Program-made: the position numbers and the translations under genes
The notes under the pieces: model-generated
Database searches by the model: none
What the model saw: only the letters and a program-made list of their open reading frames with translations
What the model was told of the DNA's origin: nothing
Shown here: piece by piece, positions 1 to 8,332 of the stretch
Position numbering within the stretch: the stretch's first letter is position 1
Layout: each line of letters opens with the position of its first letter
Assembly: GCA_910588685.1 (NCBI GenBank)
Contig: CAJUPX010000001.1
Span: 72,367-136,366 of the forward strand
Origin: an uncultured Christensenellaceae bacterium
Lineage (GTDB): Bacteria > Bacillota > Clostridia > Christensenellales > Borkfalkiaceae
DNA: 64,000 nt
Direction: 5' to 3'

Positions 1-503
1 GCAATATTATAATATCCGCGCTGAGAAAGGTTATCCCCAACGCGGTGCGCATACCCTGCTATATCGTAATTATCGCAACGCTTGTAACGCTTGCAAGAAT
101 GGTGCTTGAAAAGTTTATACCCGATTTGTACGACGCGTTGGGCGGCTTTCTCTCGCTGATTGTTGTAAACTGTATAATTTTAGGCAGAGCTGAGGCGTTC
201 GCTAACAAAAACGGCGTTTCAGAATCCGCAGTAGACGGCATTTCAAACGGACTAGGATTTACGCTTGCGCTTACGGCGATGGGCATAATATGCGAATTAC
301 TCGGCGCGGGCTCGCTGTTCGGACTCAAATTATGGAGCTTTAAAATAAGCATATTTGCAACGCCCGGCGCGGGTACGTTCTTAATTTACGGACTGAGCAT
401 TGCCGTATTCACTTATATTATAGACTGCTTTGAGCGGTCAAGGCGGGTTAAAGCCAACAAGCTTGCGCGCTCTAATATGTTAGGGGAGGCCCAGAAAGTA
501 TGA
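1..503 (+). CDS. rnfE: Electron transport complex subunit RnfE (5' end cut by window)
   Basis: Integral membrane subunit of the Rnf complex, which couples ferredoxin:NAD+ electron transfer to Na+/H+ translocation. The reading frame is open to the first base of the window (codons from base 3 read NIIISALRKVIPNAVRIP), so the GTG at 45 is internal and the N-terminus is missing. The visible part is a string of hydrophobic helices with the family motif CIILGRAEAFANKNG, which is also shared with RnfA. The stop overlaps the rnfA start by four bases (ATGA), showing an operon. Assignment as RnfE rather than RnfA rests on order (E, A, B) and on the C-terminal sequence. Confidence 0.93.
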   Translation, partial: NIIISALRKVIPNAVRIPCYIVIIATLVTLARMVLEKFIPDLYDALGGFLSLIVVNCIILGRAEAFANKNGVSESAVDGISNGLGFTLALTAMGIICELLGAGSLFGLKLWSFKISIFATPGAGTFLIYGLSIAVFTYIIDCFERSRRVKANKLARSNMLGEAQKV

Positions 504-1141
504 TATTCGTTGCAATAATTTTATCGGCGGTATTAACAAACAACTTTATAACCGTTAAAACGTACGGCGTTTGTCCGTTTTTGGGCGTATCTAAAAAGAC
601 TTCAAGCGCACTCGGAATGGGCGTTGCCGTAACCGTGGTTATGGCGCTTGCCACGGCAGTGACATACCCCATTTACAACTACGTTATGATAGCGCACGAC
701 AGCGCGGGAAACGTTCTTTGGGATTTCAGATTTTTGGAGATAATTTTCTTTATCTTTATAATCGCCTCGCTCGTGCAGATGCTTGAAAAGATAATTCAGA
801 AGCTTTCGCCCGCGCTTTATAACTCTATGGGCGTGTACCTCCCTCTTATAACCACCAACTGCGCGGTGCTCGGCGTAACCGAGCTTGTAAAAGACAACTC
901 GCTTGCGCAGGCTATGGCAAAGCTCGGCGTAACCAACTTTACTATGAATTTCGGCTGGGCAATTATGTACTCGCTCTTTGCCGGCATAGGCTTTACGCTT
1001 GTTATGGTTATAATGAGCGGTTTAAGAGAAAAACTCAACTGTTACAAAACGCCCAAAGCTCTTTCGGGGTTCCCCCTCGCTATGGTAACGGCAAGCTTTA
1101 TTTGTATGGCGTTTATGGTTTTCTCGTATATATCGATATAA
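500..1141 (+). CDS. rnfA: Electron transport complex subunit RnfA
   Basis: Membrane subunit of the Rnf/Rsx complex, 213 residues, near the usual ~190-200. It opens with a strongly conserved RnfA signature (LTNNFITVKTYGVCPFLGVS) and carries several predicted transmembrane helices and the TNCAVLGV motif that parallels CIILG in RnfE; in characterised Rnf complexes RnfA and RnfE share an inverted-topology fold. It overlaps rnfE by four bases and is followed eight bases later by rnfB, so the three are co-transcribed. No deviation from the family is seen. Confidence 0.95.
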   Translation: MIFVAIILSAVLTNNFITVKTYGVCPFLGVSKKTSSALGMGVAVTVVMALATAVTYPIYNYVMIAHDSAGNVLWDFRFLEIIFFIFIIASLVQMLEKIIQKLSPALYNSMGVYLPLITTNCAVLGVTELVKDNSLAQAMAKLGVTNFTMNFGWAIMYSLFAGIGFTLVMVIMSGLREKLNCYKTPKALSGFPLAMVTASFICMAFMVFSYISI

Positions 1142-1149
1142 GGTGAATT

Positions 1150-2004
1150 ATGGAATTACTTGCTATATCTTCCAAAACTTGGATAAATTTAGGCGTTGTG
1201 GCGGCAATTTTTGCTGGCACGGCAATTATTATAGGTCTTTTAATTCTGTTGGTGGGCAAAGTTTTTAAAGTTGACGTGGACGAAAAGGTTACAAAAATTT
1301 TAGAAAATCTTGCGGGCGCAAACTGCGGCGGCTGCGGCTGTTCGGGTTGCAGCGGCTTTGCCTCCAAGCTTGCGTGCGGAAACGGAAATCTTTCCGACTG
1401 TCACGTTACATCGCCAGAGAAAAAAGCCGAAATAGCTAAGCTTTTAGGCGTTGAACTCACCGACGAAGAGCCTACCGTTGCGGTTGTGCACTGCAACGGC
1501 GGCATCGAAAACTGCGCGGACAAATTCGAGTATAAAGGCAACCCCACCTGCGCTGCGAACAATTCGCTTTACGGCGGCAACAAGGCTTGCTCTTACGCCT
1601 GCCTCGGCTGCGGCGACTGTAAAGCCGTTTGCCCCGAAAACGCAATTGAGGTTACGGGCAGACTTGCGCAGGTAGACCCCGACAGGTGCATATCGTGCGG
1701 AGCGTGCATTACCGCCTGCCCCAAGCATATTATAAGCCGTATTCCTGCCTCCGCGCCCGTGTTTGTGGCGTGCTCGTCCGAGTGCAAGGGCAAAGATGTT
1801 ACGGGCGTTTGCAAGGTCGGCTGCATTGCCTGCGGAATATGCGCGAGGAGCTGCCCCCACGGCGCGATTACTATGGTTAATAACCTGCCCGTTTTTGATT
1901 ACGGAAAATGTACCGGCTGTCTAACGTGCGTTGAAAAATGCCCCAGACATATTATAATCAGCCGTAAAGTAGTTGCCGGGGAAACACCCAAGAGTTCCGC
2001 CTGA
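1150..2004 (+). CDS. rnfB: Rnf complex iron-sulfur subunit RnfB
   Basis: RnfB feeds electrons from ferredoxin into the Rnf complex. The 284-residue protein has an N-terminal membrane anchor (about residues 12-35), then a cysteine-rich 4Fe-4S domain (CGGCGCSGCSGF, about residues 59-70), then repeated ferredoxin-type CxxCxxCxxxC motifs (for example CLGCGDCKAVCP, CISCGACITACP, CIACGICARSCP, CTGCLTCVEKCP), enough for several 4Fe-4S clusters, as in clostridial RnfB. An AGGTGA ribosome-binding site lies just before the ATG. It is the last gene of the operon here; hairpin repeats follow. Confidence 0.95.
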   Translation: MELLAISSKTWINLGVVAAIFAGTAIIIGLLILLVGKVFKVDVDEKVTKILENLAGANCGGCGCSGCSGFASKLACGNGNLSDCHVTSPEKKAEIAKLLGVELTDEEPTVAVVHCNGGIENCADKFEYKGNPTCAANNSLYGGNKACSYACLGCGDCKAVCPENAIEVTGRLAQVDPDRCISCGACITACPKHIISRIPASAPVFVACSSECKGKDVTGVCKVGCIACGICARSCPHGAITMVNNLPVFDYGKCTGCLTCVEKCPRHIIISRKVVAGETPKSSA

Positions 2005-2007
2005 CGG

Positions 2008-2251
2008 AATTTAAGGGGAAAGGGCTGTTTTCCGAGTCCGCCCTTTTCCCCTTATAAACCCCTTTACCCGAAAACTCCTCATATCCCCCTGCCCCCTTAT
2101 TCTTTAAGGGGGTTTAATTTTGATTGATTTTTAGATAATTTTTAATTTAAGGGGAAAGGGCTGTTTTCCGAGTCCGCCCTTTTCCCCTTATAAACCCCTT
2201 TACCCGAAAACTCCTCATATCCCCCCTGCCCCCCTTATTCTTTAAGGGGGT
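2008..2251. repeat. Tandem duplicated ~106-bp terminator-like block
   Basis: Two nearly identical copies, 2008-2113 and 2144-2251, separated by about 30 AT-rich bases. Each copy contains two inverted repeats: a long stem (AAGGGGAAAGGGC pairing with GCCCTTTTCCCCTT, one bulge) and a short stem (CCCCCTTA / TAAGGGGG). They differ only by small changes, mainly in C-tract length. They fill the space between rnfB and a convergent small gene. The first copy could end the rnf transcript; the reason for the duplication is unknown. Confidence 0.85.
2013..2053 (+). terminator. Hairpin downstream of rnfB
   Basis: A 13-bp G/C-rich stem with one bulge directly after the rnfB stop. It is not followed at once by a U-run, so intrinsic termination is plausible but not certain. 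A second copy lies at 2149-2189. Confidence 0.5.
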
Positions 2252-2257
2252 TAATGT

Positions 2258-2524
2258 TTATAAATTTAAACAGCACTCTATGCCGATAAGCAAGCCTATT
2301 TTAAAGCCCTCTTTGTAATTCATTAAATCGCTTTCATTACATAAATCGCACTCTGCGTTGAACAACTTTTTGAACTCTTCTTTTTTATCTTCGGATAAAT
2401 CTTTATCAAACATTTCCCATAAATCGATAAATTTTCGGTATCGCTTTTTATACGCTTCGCTCATTTTTACCGTTTCGGAATCACCGCGGTTTCCTAAATA
2501 AATTTCCTCTAATATTGAATACAT
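2258..2524 (-). CDS. Small acidic protein, DUF6809-like
   Basis: An 88-residue soluble, highly charged, mostly helical protein (MYSILEEIYLGNRG start; C-terminal YKEGFKIGLLIGIE). The pattern recalls the DUF6809 family of small Firmicutes proteins, whose function I do not know; this is recognition from memory, not a search. A GAGG ribosome-binding site sits seven bases before the ATG. It is transcribed away from the XRE regulator at 2636 from a promoter that carries a dyad operator. No toxin motif is apparent. Confidence 0.6.
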   Translation of the reverse strand: MYSILEEIYLGNRGDSETVKMSEAYKKRYRKFIDLWEMFDKDLSEDKKEEFKKLFNAECDLCNESDLMNYKEGFKIGLLIGIECCLNL

Positions 2525-2553
2525 AGAAATACCTCGTTTATATAATTAAATAA

Positions 2554-2605
2554 ATTATATAGCACCTGTTGGGTGCAAGTCAAGTTTTTTTCACCCATTA
2601 GGTGC
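2554..2605. promoter_or_regulatory. Divergent promoter region with two dyad operators
   Basis: Reverse-strand promoter for the 88-aa gene: TTGACT (2583-2578), 18-bp spacer, TATAAT (2559-2554). The spacer contains a perfect dyad GCACC-TGTTG-GGTGC (2562-2576). A second dyad, CACC-CATTA-GGTG, lies at 2592-2604 on the XRE side, and the two sites form a larger imperfect inverted repeat. The arrangement fits autorepression by the adjacent XRE protein. The forward promoter is less clear; a TATAAT at 2621 lies very close to the ATG at 2636. Confidence 0.65.
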
Positions 2606-2635
2606 TATTTTTAAAAAAATTATAATGAGGGTTTT

Positions 2636-2857
2636 ATGAATATATTAGAACAAATACAACTGAGGTTAGCAAGCGCGATAAAGGACAGTAATTTATCACA
2701 AACGGAAATAGCCCGCCGTTTAGGCGTAAAGCACCAACAAATATCCTGTTATGTACACGGTATTAAAATGCCGGCATTAGATACGCTTGCCAAACTATGC
2801 AAAATTTTAGATGAAGATACTAATTATATACTTTGTCAGGACTTACCGTTAGAATAA
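2636..2857 (+). CDS. XRE-family helix-turn-helix regulator
   Basis: A 73-residue single-domain DNA-binding protein. Residues about 7-65 form an HTH_3/Cro-CI domain, with the recognition helices around LSQTEIARRLGVKHQQISCYV. Start supported by GAGGG five bases upstream of the ATG. Divergent from the 88-aa gene, with palindromic sites between them, so it probably regulates both. It has no sensor domain. It could be the antitoxin-like half of a small module, but nothing in the partner proves that. Confidence 0.88.
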   Translation: MNILEQIQLRLASAIKDSNLSQTEIARRLGVKHQQISCYVHGIKMPALDTLAKLCKILDEDTNYILCQDLPLE

Positions 2858-2896
2858 AAAAGCCGGCTTGTCGCAATGACAAGCCGGCTTTTTTAT
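2855..2896. terminator. Bidirectional intrinsic terminator
   Basis: A perfect 11-bp stem (GCCGGCTTGTC / GACAAGCCGGC) with a five-base loop, flanked by A-run and T-run on both sides. It separates the forward XRE gene from the end of the reverse purine operon and should end both transcripts. Confidence 0.9.
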
Positions 2897-2901
2897 GTAC
2901 T

Positions 2902-5900
2902 TTATTTAAAGTATTTAACGCCGCTTTCAAATATTTTCATATCGAAATTGCCGTTGAAGTTTTTATAGAGATTTTCGCCCTTTCTTTCGCTGTGTCCCAT
3001 TTTACCGAACACTCTTCCGTCGGGCGAGGTTATACCCTCTATAGCCCACATACTGCCGTTGGGGTTGTAAGGGCTTTGCATAGTAATTTCGCCGTTCAAA
3101 TCCACGTACTGTGTAGCTATCTGCCCGCCCGCCTGCATTTGCTTTAAAACTTTTTCGGGCGCGACTATTTTACCCTCGCCGTGCGATACGGGCACCGAGT
3201 AAACCTCTCCCACCCTGCAACCCGAAAGCCAGGGGCTGAGGTTTGAGGCAACACGTATATCGGTCATAGTTGAAACGTGCCTGGAAATGTTGTTAAACGT
3301 GAGCGTGGGCGAATTTTCGGTCATAGGGCACACCTTGCCGAAGGGCACAAGCCCGAGCTTTATAAGCGCCTGGAAGCCGTTGCATATGCCGAGAGCAAGA
3401 CCGTCGCGGTTATTTAAAAGCTCGGTAATGCGCTCGGAAATTGCGGGGTTGCGGAAAGTGGTTGCAATGAACTTGCCCGAGCCGTCCGGCTCGTCGCCGC
3501 CCGAAAAACCGCCGGGAAAAGCAATTATATTTGCCCTGTCTATCGCTTTTATAATTGCCTTAACGCTCTCCTCGATATCGGCAGCCGACCTGTTTTTAAT
3601 AACGAGAATTTCGGTCTGCGCTCCCGCCGCCTCGAATGCGCGGGCTGTATCGAGTTCGCAGTTGGTGCCGGGGAAAGCGGGTATAAACACGCGCGGCTTT
3701 GCTGTTTTTGTTGAAATATTCGTATATTTTGCGCCCGCGGTATAGTCGCAGTTTACGGCTTTGCCGTCTGCGGGCGCAGTTGCGGGGAACACACCGTCAA
3801 GGCGGTTTACGTATGCCGCAAGCGCCTCTTTATGGCTTACGGTTTCTTTGCCGAGGGTAAACGCGCCGCCTGTGGTTTCGCCGAGGTAAACGCTCGATAA
3901 GCCGTTTAATACGATTTGGTCTTCTACCGCTACTATAATATCACCGAAGCCCTCCGCAAACGCCGTGCCGGCCTCGCACTCAAAGTTAAAGCCGAGTCCG
4001 TTGCCGAAACAGGATTTTGCAACAGCCGCAGCCGCACCGCCCGCCTCCGTTACGGTAGCAAATTTGATTTGCCCCGCGCATATGCCGCGGTTAACGACAT
4101 TATAGAGCGTTTTAAGATATTCAAAATCAGGGATTTGCCCCGCGTCCTTTTTAACGGGCAGAAGATAGAGCTTTTGTCCGGTTTTTTCAAGCACGTTTGT
4201 AATCAGCCCCGACGCCTTTGAGGGAGCGAGCGCAAACGAGATGAGCGTGGGCGGAACGTCTATATCCTCGAACGTGCCGCTCATACTGTCCTTACCGCCT
4301 ATTGCGCCGAGCCCGAGATTTATCTGCGCGTACAGCGCGCCGAGAAGCGCGGACAAGGGCACGCCCCAACGCTTTTTATCGTTTCTGAGGCGCATAAAGA
4401 ACTCCTGCAACGAAAGGCGTATATCGCCGTATTTTGCGCCGCTTGCCACTATTTTGGAAACGGAGGTTACAATGGAATAAACCGCGCCCGTGAACGGCGA
4501 CGCCGACATAAGGTCTGGGTTGTAGCCGTAGGCGGACACCGTGCAGTCGTCCGTTTCGCCGCCAGTGAGTTTTGCCGCCATTGCGATTACCGGGGTGAGC
4601 TGGTATTTACCTCCGAACGGCATATATACGGATTTTGCGCCGATAGTGCCGTCGAACGTTTCGGAAAGTCCCTTTTTGGAGCACACGTTGAGCTGCGAAA
4701 GCGTGGATAAAAGCGAGTCCTTAAAGCATTTTATGCTTTTTTTATCAAAGTAGTTTGTTACGTTTTCGTTGATTTCCGCATCGGTTATCTGCTTTACGCC
4801 GTTGGTGTCGAGGAAATCGCGGGAAATATCTACTATGGCTTTGCCGCGGTGGTACATCTTCATTCTTCTGTCCGCCGTGACCGTGGCAACAACCGTTGCG
4901 GAGAGGTTTTCCGCTGCGGCAAGCGCGCTGAATTTTTCAACGTCGGCTTTGTCCACAACTACCGCCATACGCTCCTGCGATTCGGAAATAGCAAGCTCGG
5001 TGCCCGAAAGCCCCTCGTACTTTTTGGGGACTTTGTCAAGCTCTATTACAAGACCGTCGGCAAGCTCGCCGATTGCAACCGACACGCCGCCCGCGCCGAA
5101 GTCGTTGCACTTTTTAATCATTGTGGTTGCCTCTTTGTTGAGGAACAGCCTTTGCAGCTTTCTTTCGGTAAGCGCGTTGCCCTTCTGCACCTCCGCGCCG
5201 CAGGTTACAACCGATTTTTTATCGTGAGCTTTTGACGAGCCCGTTGCGCCGCCGCAGCCGTCGCGACCCGTTTCTCCGCCCAAAAGAATAATTTTATCGC
5301 CCTCTTCGGGTTTTTCACGGTAAATCATATCCGACTTTGCGCCGCCGACTACAAAGCCCGTTTCAAGCCTTTTAGCCTTGAATCCGGGGTGGTAAAGCTC
5401 GTCTACCTGACCTGTGGCGAGACCTATCTGGTTGCCGTAAGACGAAAAGCCCGCCGCCGCGGTTTTGGTAATTATGCGCTGGGGGAGCTTGCCGGGGAGC
5501 GTGTTTTCAACAGGCTCGGTGGGGTCCGCCGCGCCCGTAATGCGCATTGACTGTAAAACGTAGGTTCTGCCCGACAGCGGATCGCGGATTGCGCCGCCCA
5601 AACACGTTGCCGCGCCGCCGAACGGCTCTATTTCCGTGGGGTGGTTATGCGTTTCGTTTTTGAACATTACGGTGTATTTTTCTTTTTTGCCGTCAATGGT
5701 TGCGTCAATTTTTATGGAGCAGGCGTTTATTTCGTCCGACTCGTCGAGATTGTCGAGCTTACCCTCTTTTTTGAGCTTTTTAACAGCAATTGTCGCTATA
5801 TCCATAAGGCAGGGGTACTTGTCCGTCCTGCCCTTATACAGCTCTGCAAAAAGGTCGCGGTAGAGCGCGAGCGCATCTTTTACGCGCGGGTTGTCGCCCT

Positions 5901-6603
5901 TGACTTCTATATTTTTAAGCTCGGTTGCAAAGGTTGTGTGGCGGCAGTGGTCAGACCAGTACGTGTCGATTACCTTAATTTCGGTTTCGGTGGGGTTGCG
6001 CCCCTCTTTTGCAAAATAATCGCGTACAAATTCCAAATCCTCCACCGACATAGCAAAACCCGATTTTGCGTGATAGTCGCGGATTTGTCCGGCGTTGAAG
6101 TTTATAAAACCGTCAACGTCCTTTACGTCGTCGGCGGGAGTTGCCGCCTGCGCAAGCGTTTTTGGCATTGCGAGCGTGACTTCCTCGCTCTCTACCGGGT
6201 TTATAAGGTGGCGTTTTATTTTATCAAGCTCTTTTTGGTCAACGCCAGACACTGCGTAAACGCGCGCGCATTTTATGAGCGGACGCTCTTTCTGAGTTAG
6301 AAGCTGACAGCATTGAGCCGCGCTGTCGGCACGCTGGTCGTACTGACCGGTAAGATAGGCAATTGCAAAAACGCTGTATTCCGCGGGGAATTTAACCTCG
6401 TTAAAATACACGTTATCAACGGGCGGCTCGGAGAATACGCTGGTTACGGCGGCTTTAAATTCGCCGTCCGAAAGCCCCTCCACGTCGTATCTTAAAAACT
6501 GCTTTACGTCTTTTACGGATATTTTAAGAAGATTTAAAATATCCTCCTTTATTTTTTTTGCCTGTAAATCGTTTTTCTTTTCTACAAAAATTCTGTAAAT
6601 CAT
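2902..6603 (-). CDS. purL: Phosphoribosylformylglycinamidine synthase, single-chain
   Basis: Converts FGAR, glutamine and ATP to FGAM, step 4 of purine synthesis. At 1233 residues it is the large fused form, with N-terminal PurS-like region, two AIR-synthase-type ATP-binding halves (for example NETHNHPTEIEPFGGAATC) and a C-terminal class I glutaminase of about 265 residues with the nucleophile cysteine in GICNGFQAL (near residue 1070) and His/Glu in VSHGEGK and GHSER. That explains the absence of separate purS and purQ. It is the last gene of the purine operon, one base after purD, and ends at the terminator at 2855-2896. Confidence 0.96.
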   Translation of the reverse strand: MIYRIFVEKKNDLQAKKIKEDILNLLKISVKDVKQFLRYDVEGLSDGEFKAAVTSVFSEPPVDNVYFNEVKFPAEYSVFAIAYLTGQYDQRADSAAQCCQLLTQKERPLIKCARVYAVSGVDQKELDKIKRHLINPVESEEVTLAMPKTLAQAATPADDVKDVDGFINFNAGQIRDYHAKSGFAMSVEDLEFVRDYFAKEGRNPTETEIKVIDTYWSDHCRHTTFATELKNIEVKGDNPRVKDALALYRDLFAELYKGRTDKYPCLMDIATIAVKKLKKEGKLDNLDESDEINACSIKIDATIDGKKEKYTVMFKNETHNHPTEIEPFGGAATCLGGAIRDPLSGRTYVLQSMRITGAADPTEPVENTLPGKLPQRIITKTAAAGFSSYGNQIGLATGQVDELYHPGFKAKRLETGFVVGGAKSDMIYREKPEEGDKIILLGGETGRDGCGGATGSSKAHDKKSVVTCGAEVQKGNALTERKLQRLFLNKEATTMIKKCNDFGAGGVSVAIGELADGLVIELDKVPKKYEGLSGTELAISESQERMAVVVDKADVEKFSALAAAENLSATVVATVTADRRMKMYHRGKAIVDISRDFLDTNGVKQITDAEINENVTNYFDKKSIKCFKDSLLSTLSQLNVCSKKGLSETFDGTIGAKSVYMPFGGKYQLTPVIAMAAKLTGGETDDCTVSAYGYNPDLMSASPFTGAVYSIVTSVSKIVASGAKYGDIRLSLQEFFMRLRNDKKRWGVPLSALLGALYAQINLGLGAIGGKDSMSGTFEDIDVPPTLISFALAPSKASGLITNVLEKTGQKLYLLPVKKDAGQIPDFEYLKTLYNVVNRGICAGQIKFATVTEAGGAAAAVAKSCFGNGLGFNFECEAGTAFAEGFGDIIVAVEDQIVLNGLSSVYLGETTGGAFTLGKETVSHKEALAAYVNRLDGVFPATAPADGKAVNCDYTAGAKYTNISTKTAKPRVFIPAFPGTNCELDTARAFEAAGAQTEILVIKNRSAADIEESVKAIIKAIDRANIIAFPGGFSGGDEPDGSGKFIATTFRNPAISERITELLNNRDGLALGICNGFQALIKLGLVPFGKVCPMTENSPTLTFNNISRHVSTMTDIRVASNLSPWLSGCRVGEVYSVPVSHGEGKIVAPEKVLKQMQAGGQIATQYVDLNGEITMQSPYNPNGSMWAIEGITSPDGRVFGKMGHSERKGENLYKNFNGNFDMKIFESGVKYFK

Positions 6604-6604
6604 C

Positions 6605-7885
6605 TCAACCCTCGCGGTATTTGATACCTATGTCACTGCGGTACTGCATATTTTCCCAACTTATTTTTTCTATGGCTTTATATGCCTTTTCGCGGGCTTC
6701 GTCAACGGTTTTGCCCTTGGCGACTACGTTTAAAACCCTGCCGCCGTTTGTAACTAATTTTCCGTCCTTTATTGCAGTGCCGGCGTGCACTAACGTTACT
6801 TCGCCAACGTCGCCTATTTTTATTTCCTTGCCCTTTTTATATGAGAGGGGATATCCGCCGCTTGCAAGCACCACGCACACGCACGCGCCATCTTCCCATT
6901 CTATTTTTATATCCGAAAGTCTGCCGTCCGTTACCGCCTCGAATACGTCCAAAAGGTCGGTTTTGAGCATAGGCAGAACCACCTGCGTTTCGGGATCGCC
7001 GAAGCGGGAGTTGTATTCGATAACTTTCATTCCCTTGTCGGTGCGCATAAGCCCGAAATAAAGGCAGCCTTTAAACGTTCTGCCCTCGGCGTTGAGCGCG
7101 TTGACTGTGGGATATACTATGGTTTGCATAACCTCGGCTTCAAGCTCGGGGGTCCAGAACGGGCAGGGAGTAAACGTGCCCATACCGCCCGTGTTGAGCC
7201 CTTTGTCGCCGTCCTCCGCACGTTTGTGGTCGCAGGACGTGACCATAGGCACAACCGTTTTGCCGTCGGTAAAGGTCAAAAGCGACACCTCCTCGCCGGG
7301 GTTGTATTTTAAGCCTTGCAGGCACTCCTCCACAAGCACGGTATTGCCCGCCGAACCGAAAGTTTTGTTGAGCATTATGTCCTTTAAGCCCTCTTCCGCC
7401 TCTTTGAGCGTTTTGCATACAAGCACACCTTTGCCAAGCGCAAGTCCGTCGGCTTTTAAAACTAAGGGCGCGCCCTCCTGCCTTACGTAGACGAGAGCCT
7501 CGTTATAGTCGGTGAACACCCGCGCTTTTGCGGTAGGAATGCCGTATTTTGACATAAGCTCTTTGGAATAGGCTTTGCTCCACTCCACGATTGCGGCGCT
7601 TTTGTTAGGTCCGAAGCAGCGGATACCCGTTTTTTCAAGCTCGTCCACAAGTCCGAGCGCGAGCGGGTCGTCGGGCGTTACGACTACGTAATTGATATCG
7701 GGATGCGACAAAAGGAATTTTTTTACCGCGGCGATATCCATATAATCGACGTCCACGTTCTGCGCGATTTGCGCAGTGCCCGCGTTGCCTTTCATACAGT
7801 AGAGCTTATTTACCCTTTTACTCTTTTTTAAAGCGAGCAGAACGGCGTGTTCTCTGCCGCCGTTGCCAATAACTAAAATGTTCAT
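6605..7885 (-). CDS. purD: Phosphoribosylamine-glycine ligase
   Basis: Joins phosphoribosylamine and glycine with ATP to give GAR, step 2 of purine synthesis. The 426-residue length is standard. Visible family features are the N-terminal VIGNGGREHA motif, the ATP-grasp domain with PLVLKADGLALGKGV and MRTDKGMKVIEYNSRFGDPE, the last holding Mg/ATP ligands. AGGAG lies just before the ATG. It is immediately upstream of purL and is separated from purH by an unusual 447-base non-coding stretch. Confidence 0.96.
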   Translation of the reverse strand: MNILVIGNGGREHAVLLALKKSKRVNKLYCMKGNAGTAQIAQNVDVDYMDIAAVKKFLLSHPDINYVVVTPDDPLALGLVDELEKTGIRCFGPNKSAAIVEWSKAYSKELMSKYGIPTAKARVFTDYNEALVYVRQEGAPLVLKADGLALGKGVLVCKTLKEAEEGLKDIMLNKTFGSAGNTVLVEECLQGLKYNPGEEVSLLTFTDGKTVVPMVTSCDHKRAEDGDKGLNTGGMGTFTPCPFWTPELEAEVMQTIVYPTVNALNAEGRTFKGCLYFGLMRTDKGMKVIEYNSRFGDPETQVVLPMLKTDLLDVFEAVTDGRLSDIKIEWEDGACVCVVLASGGYPLSYKKGKEIKIGDVGEVTLVHAGTAIKDGKLVTNGGRVLNVVAKGKTVDEAREKAYKAIEKISWENMQYRSDIGIKYREG

Positions 7886-8332
7886 AAAACTCCTTTCGTA
7901 AATTTTATTTGCAGTGATAAATAAAATTTAACGATTTAAGGGCTTCTCGCCCTCCGCACGCAATTTATAAGGGCTCACAAATATAAGATTGCGCGCGTTC
8001 ACCCCGCTGAGGTTGCTGCCGCAACAAATTGGGGTGTGCTGCGCAAAAGCGTGGTTTTGCTTGCACAAGTTAAATATTTACAACGCTCCCCCTCATAGAG
8101 GGTGAGCCAAGTATACAGTTGTATAAAAACGCGGAGATGCGGCGCATTACCCTTTATTTTAAAACTTAGAGAAGCAAGCCCCGTTGTATGAAAACGCGGA
8201 GAAACGAGCAGAACGAGGAGCGCGAGGAAAACCCGAGGGAGTTTACTAAAACGTAAATGACTGAGGGTTGCCGCAGCGCGACAAAGTTATGCGAAGTTTA
8301 TACGCGTTTTGCGGGAGCAAGAGCGTAAGCGA
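7886..8332. repeat. 447-bp intra-operon spacer with degenerate repeat units
   Basis: No gene is visible between purH and purD. The stretch holds two related units, from about 8117 (GTTGTATAAAAACGCGGAGA) and about 8183 (GTTGTATGAAAACGCGGAGA), each followed by similar text such as TTAGAGAAGCAAG and ACGTAAATGA. A third relative occurs at about 31,936-32,085, so this is a dispersed intergenic family. The remainder is AT-rich with short imperfect inverted repeats. No promoter or terminator is obvious. Confidence 0.6.

Noticed and set aside
1444..1860. Long antisense frames in rnfB, purL, purD and other genes
   Set aside because: Their products are low-complexity shadows of codon bias on the opposite strand, without ribosome-binding sites or family motifs.
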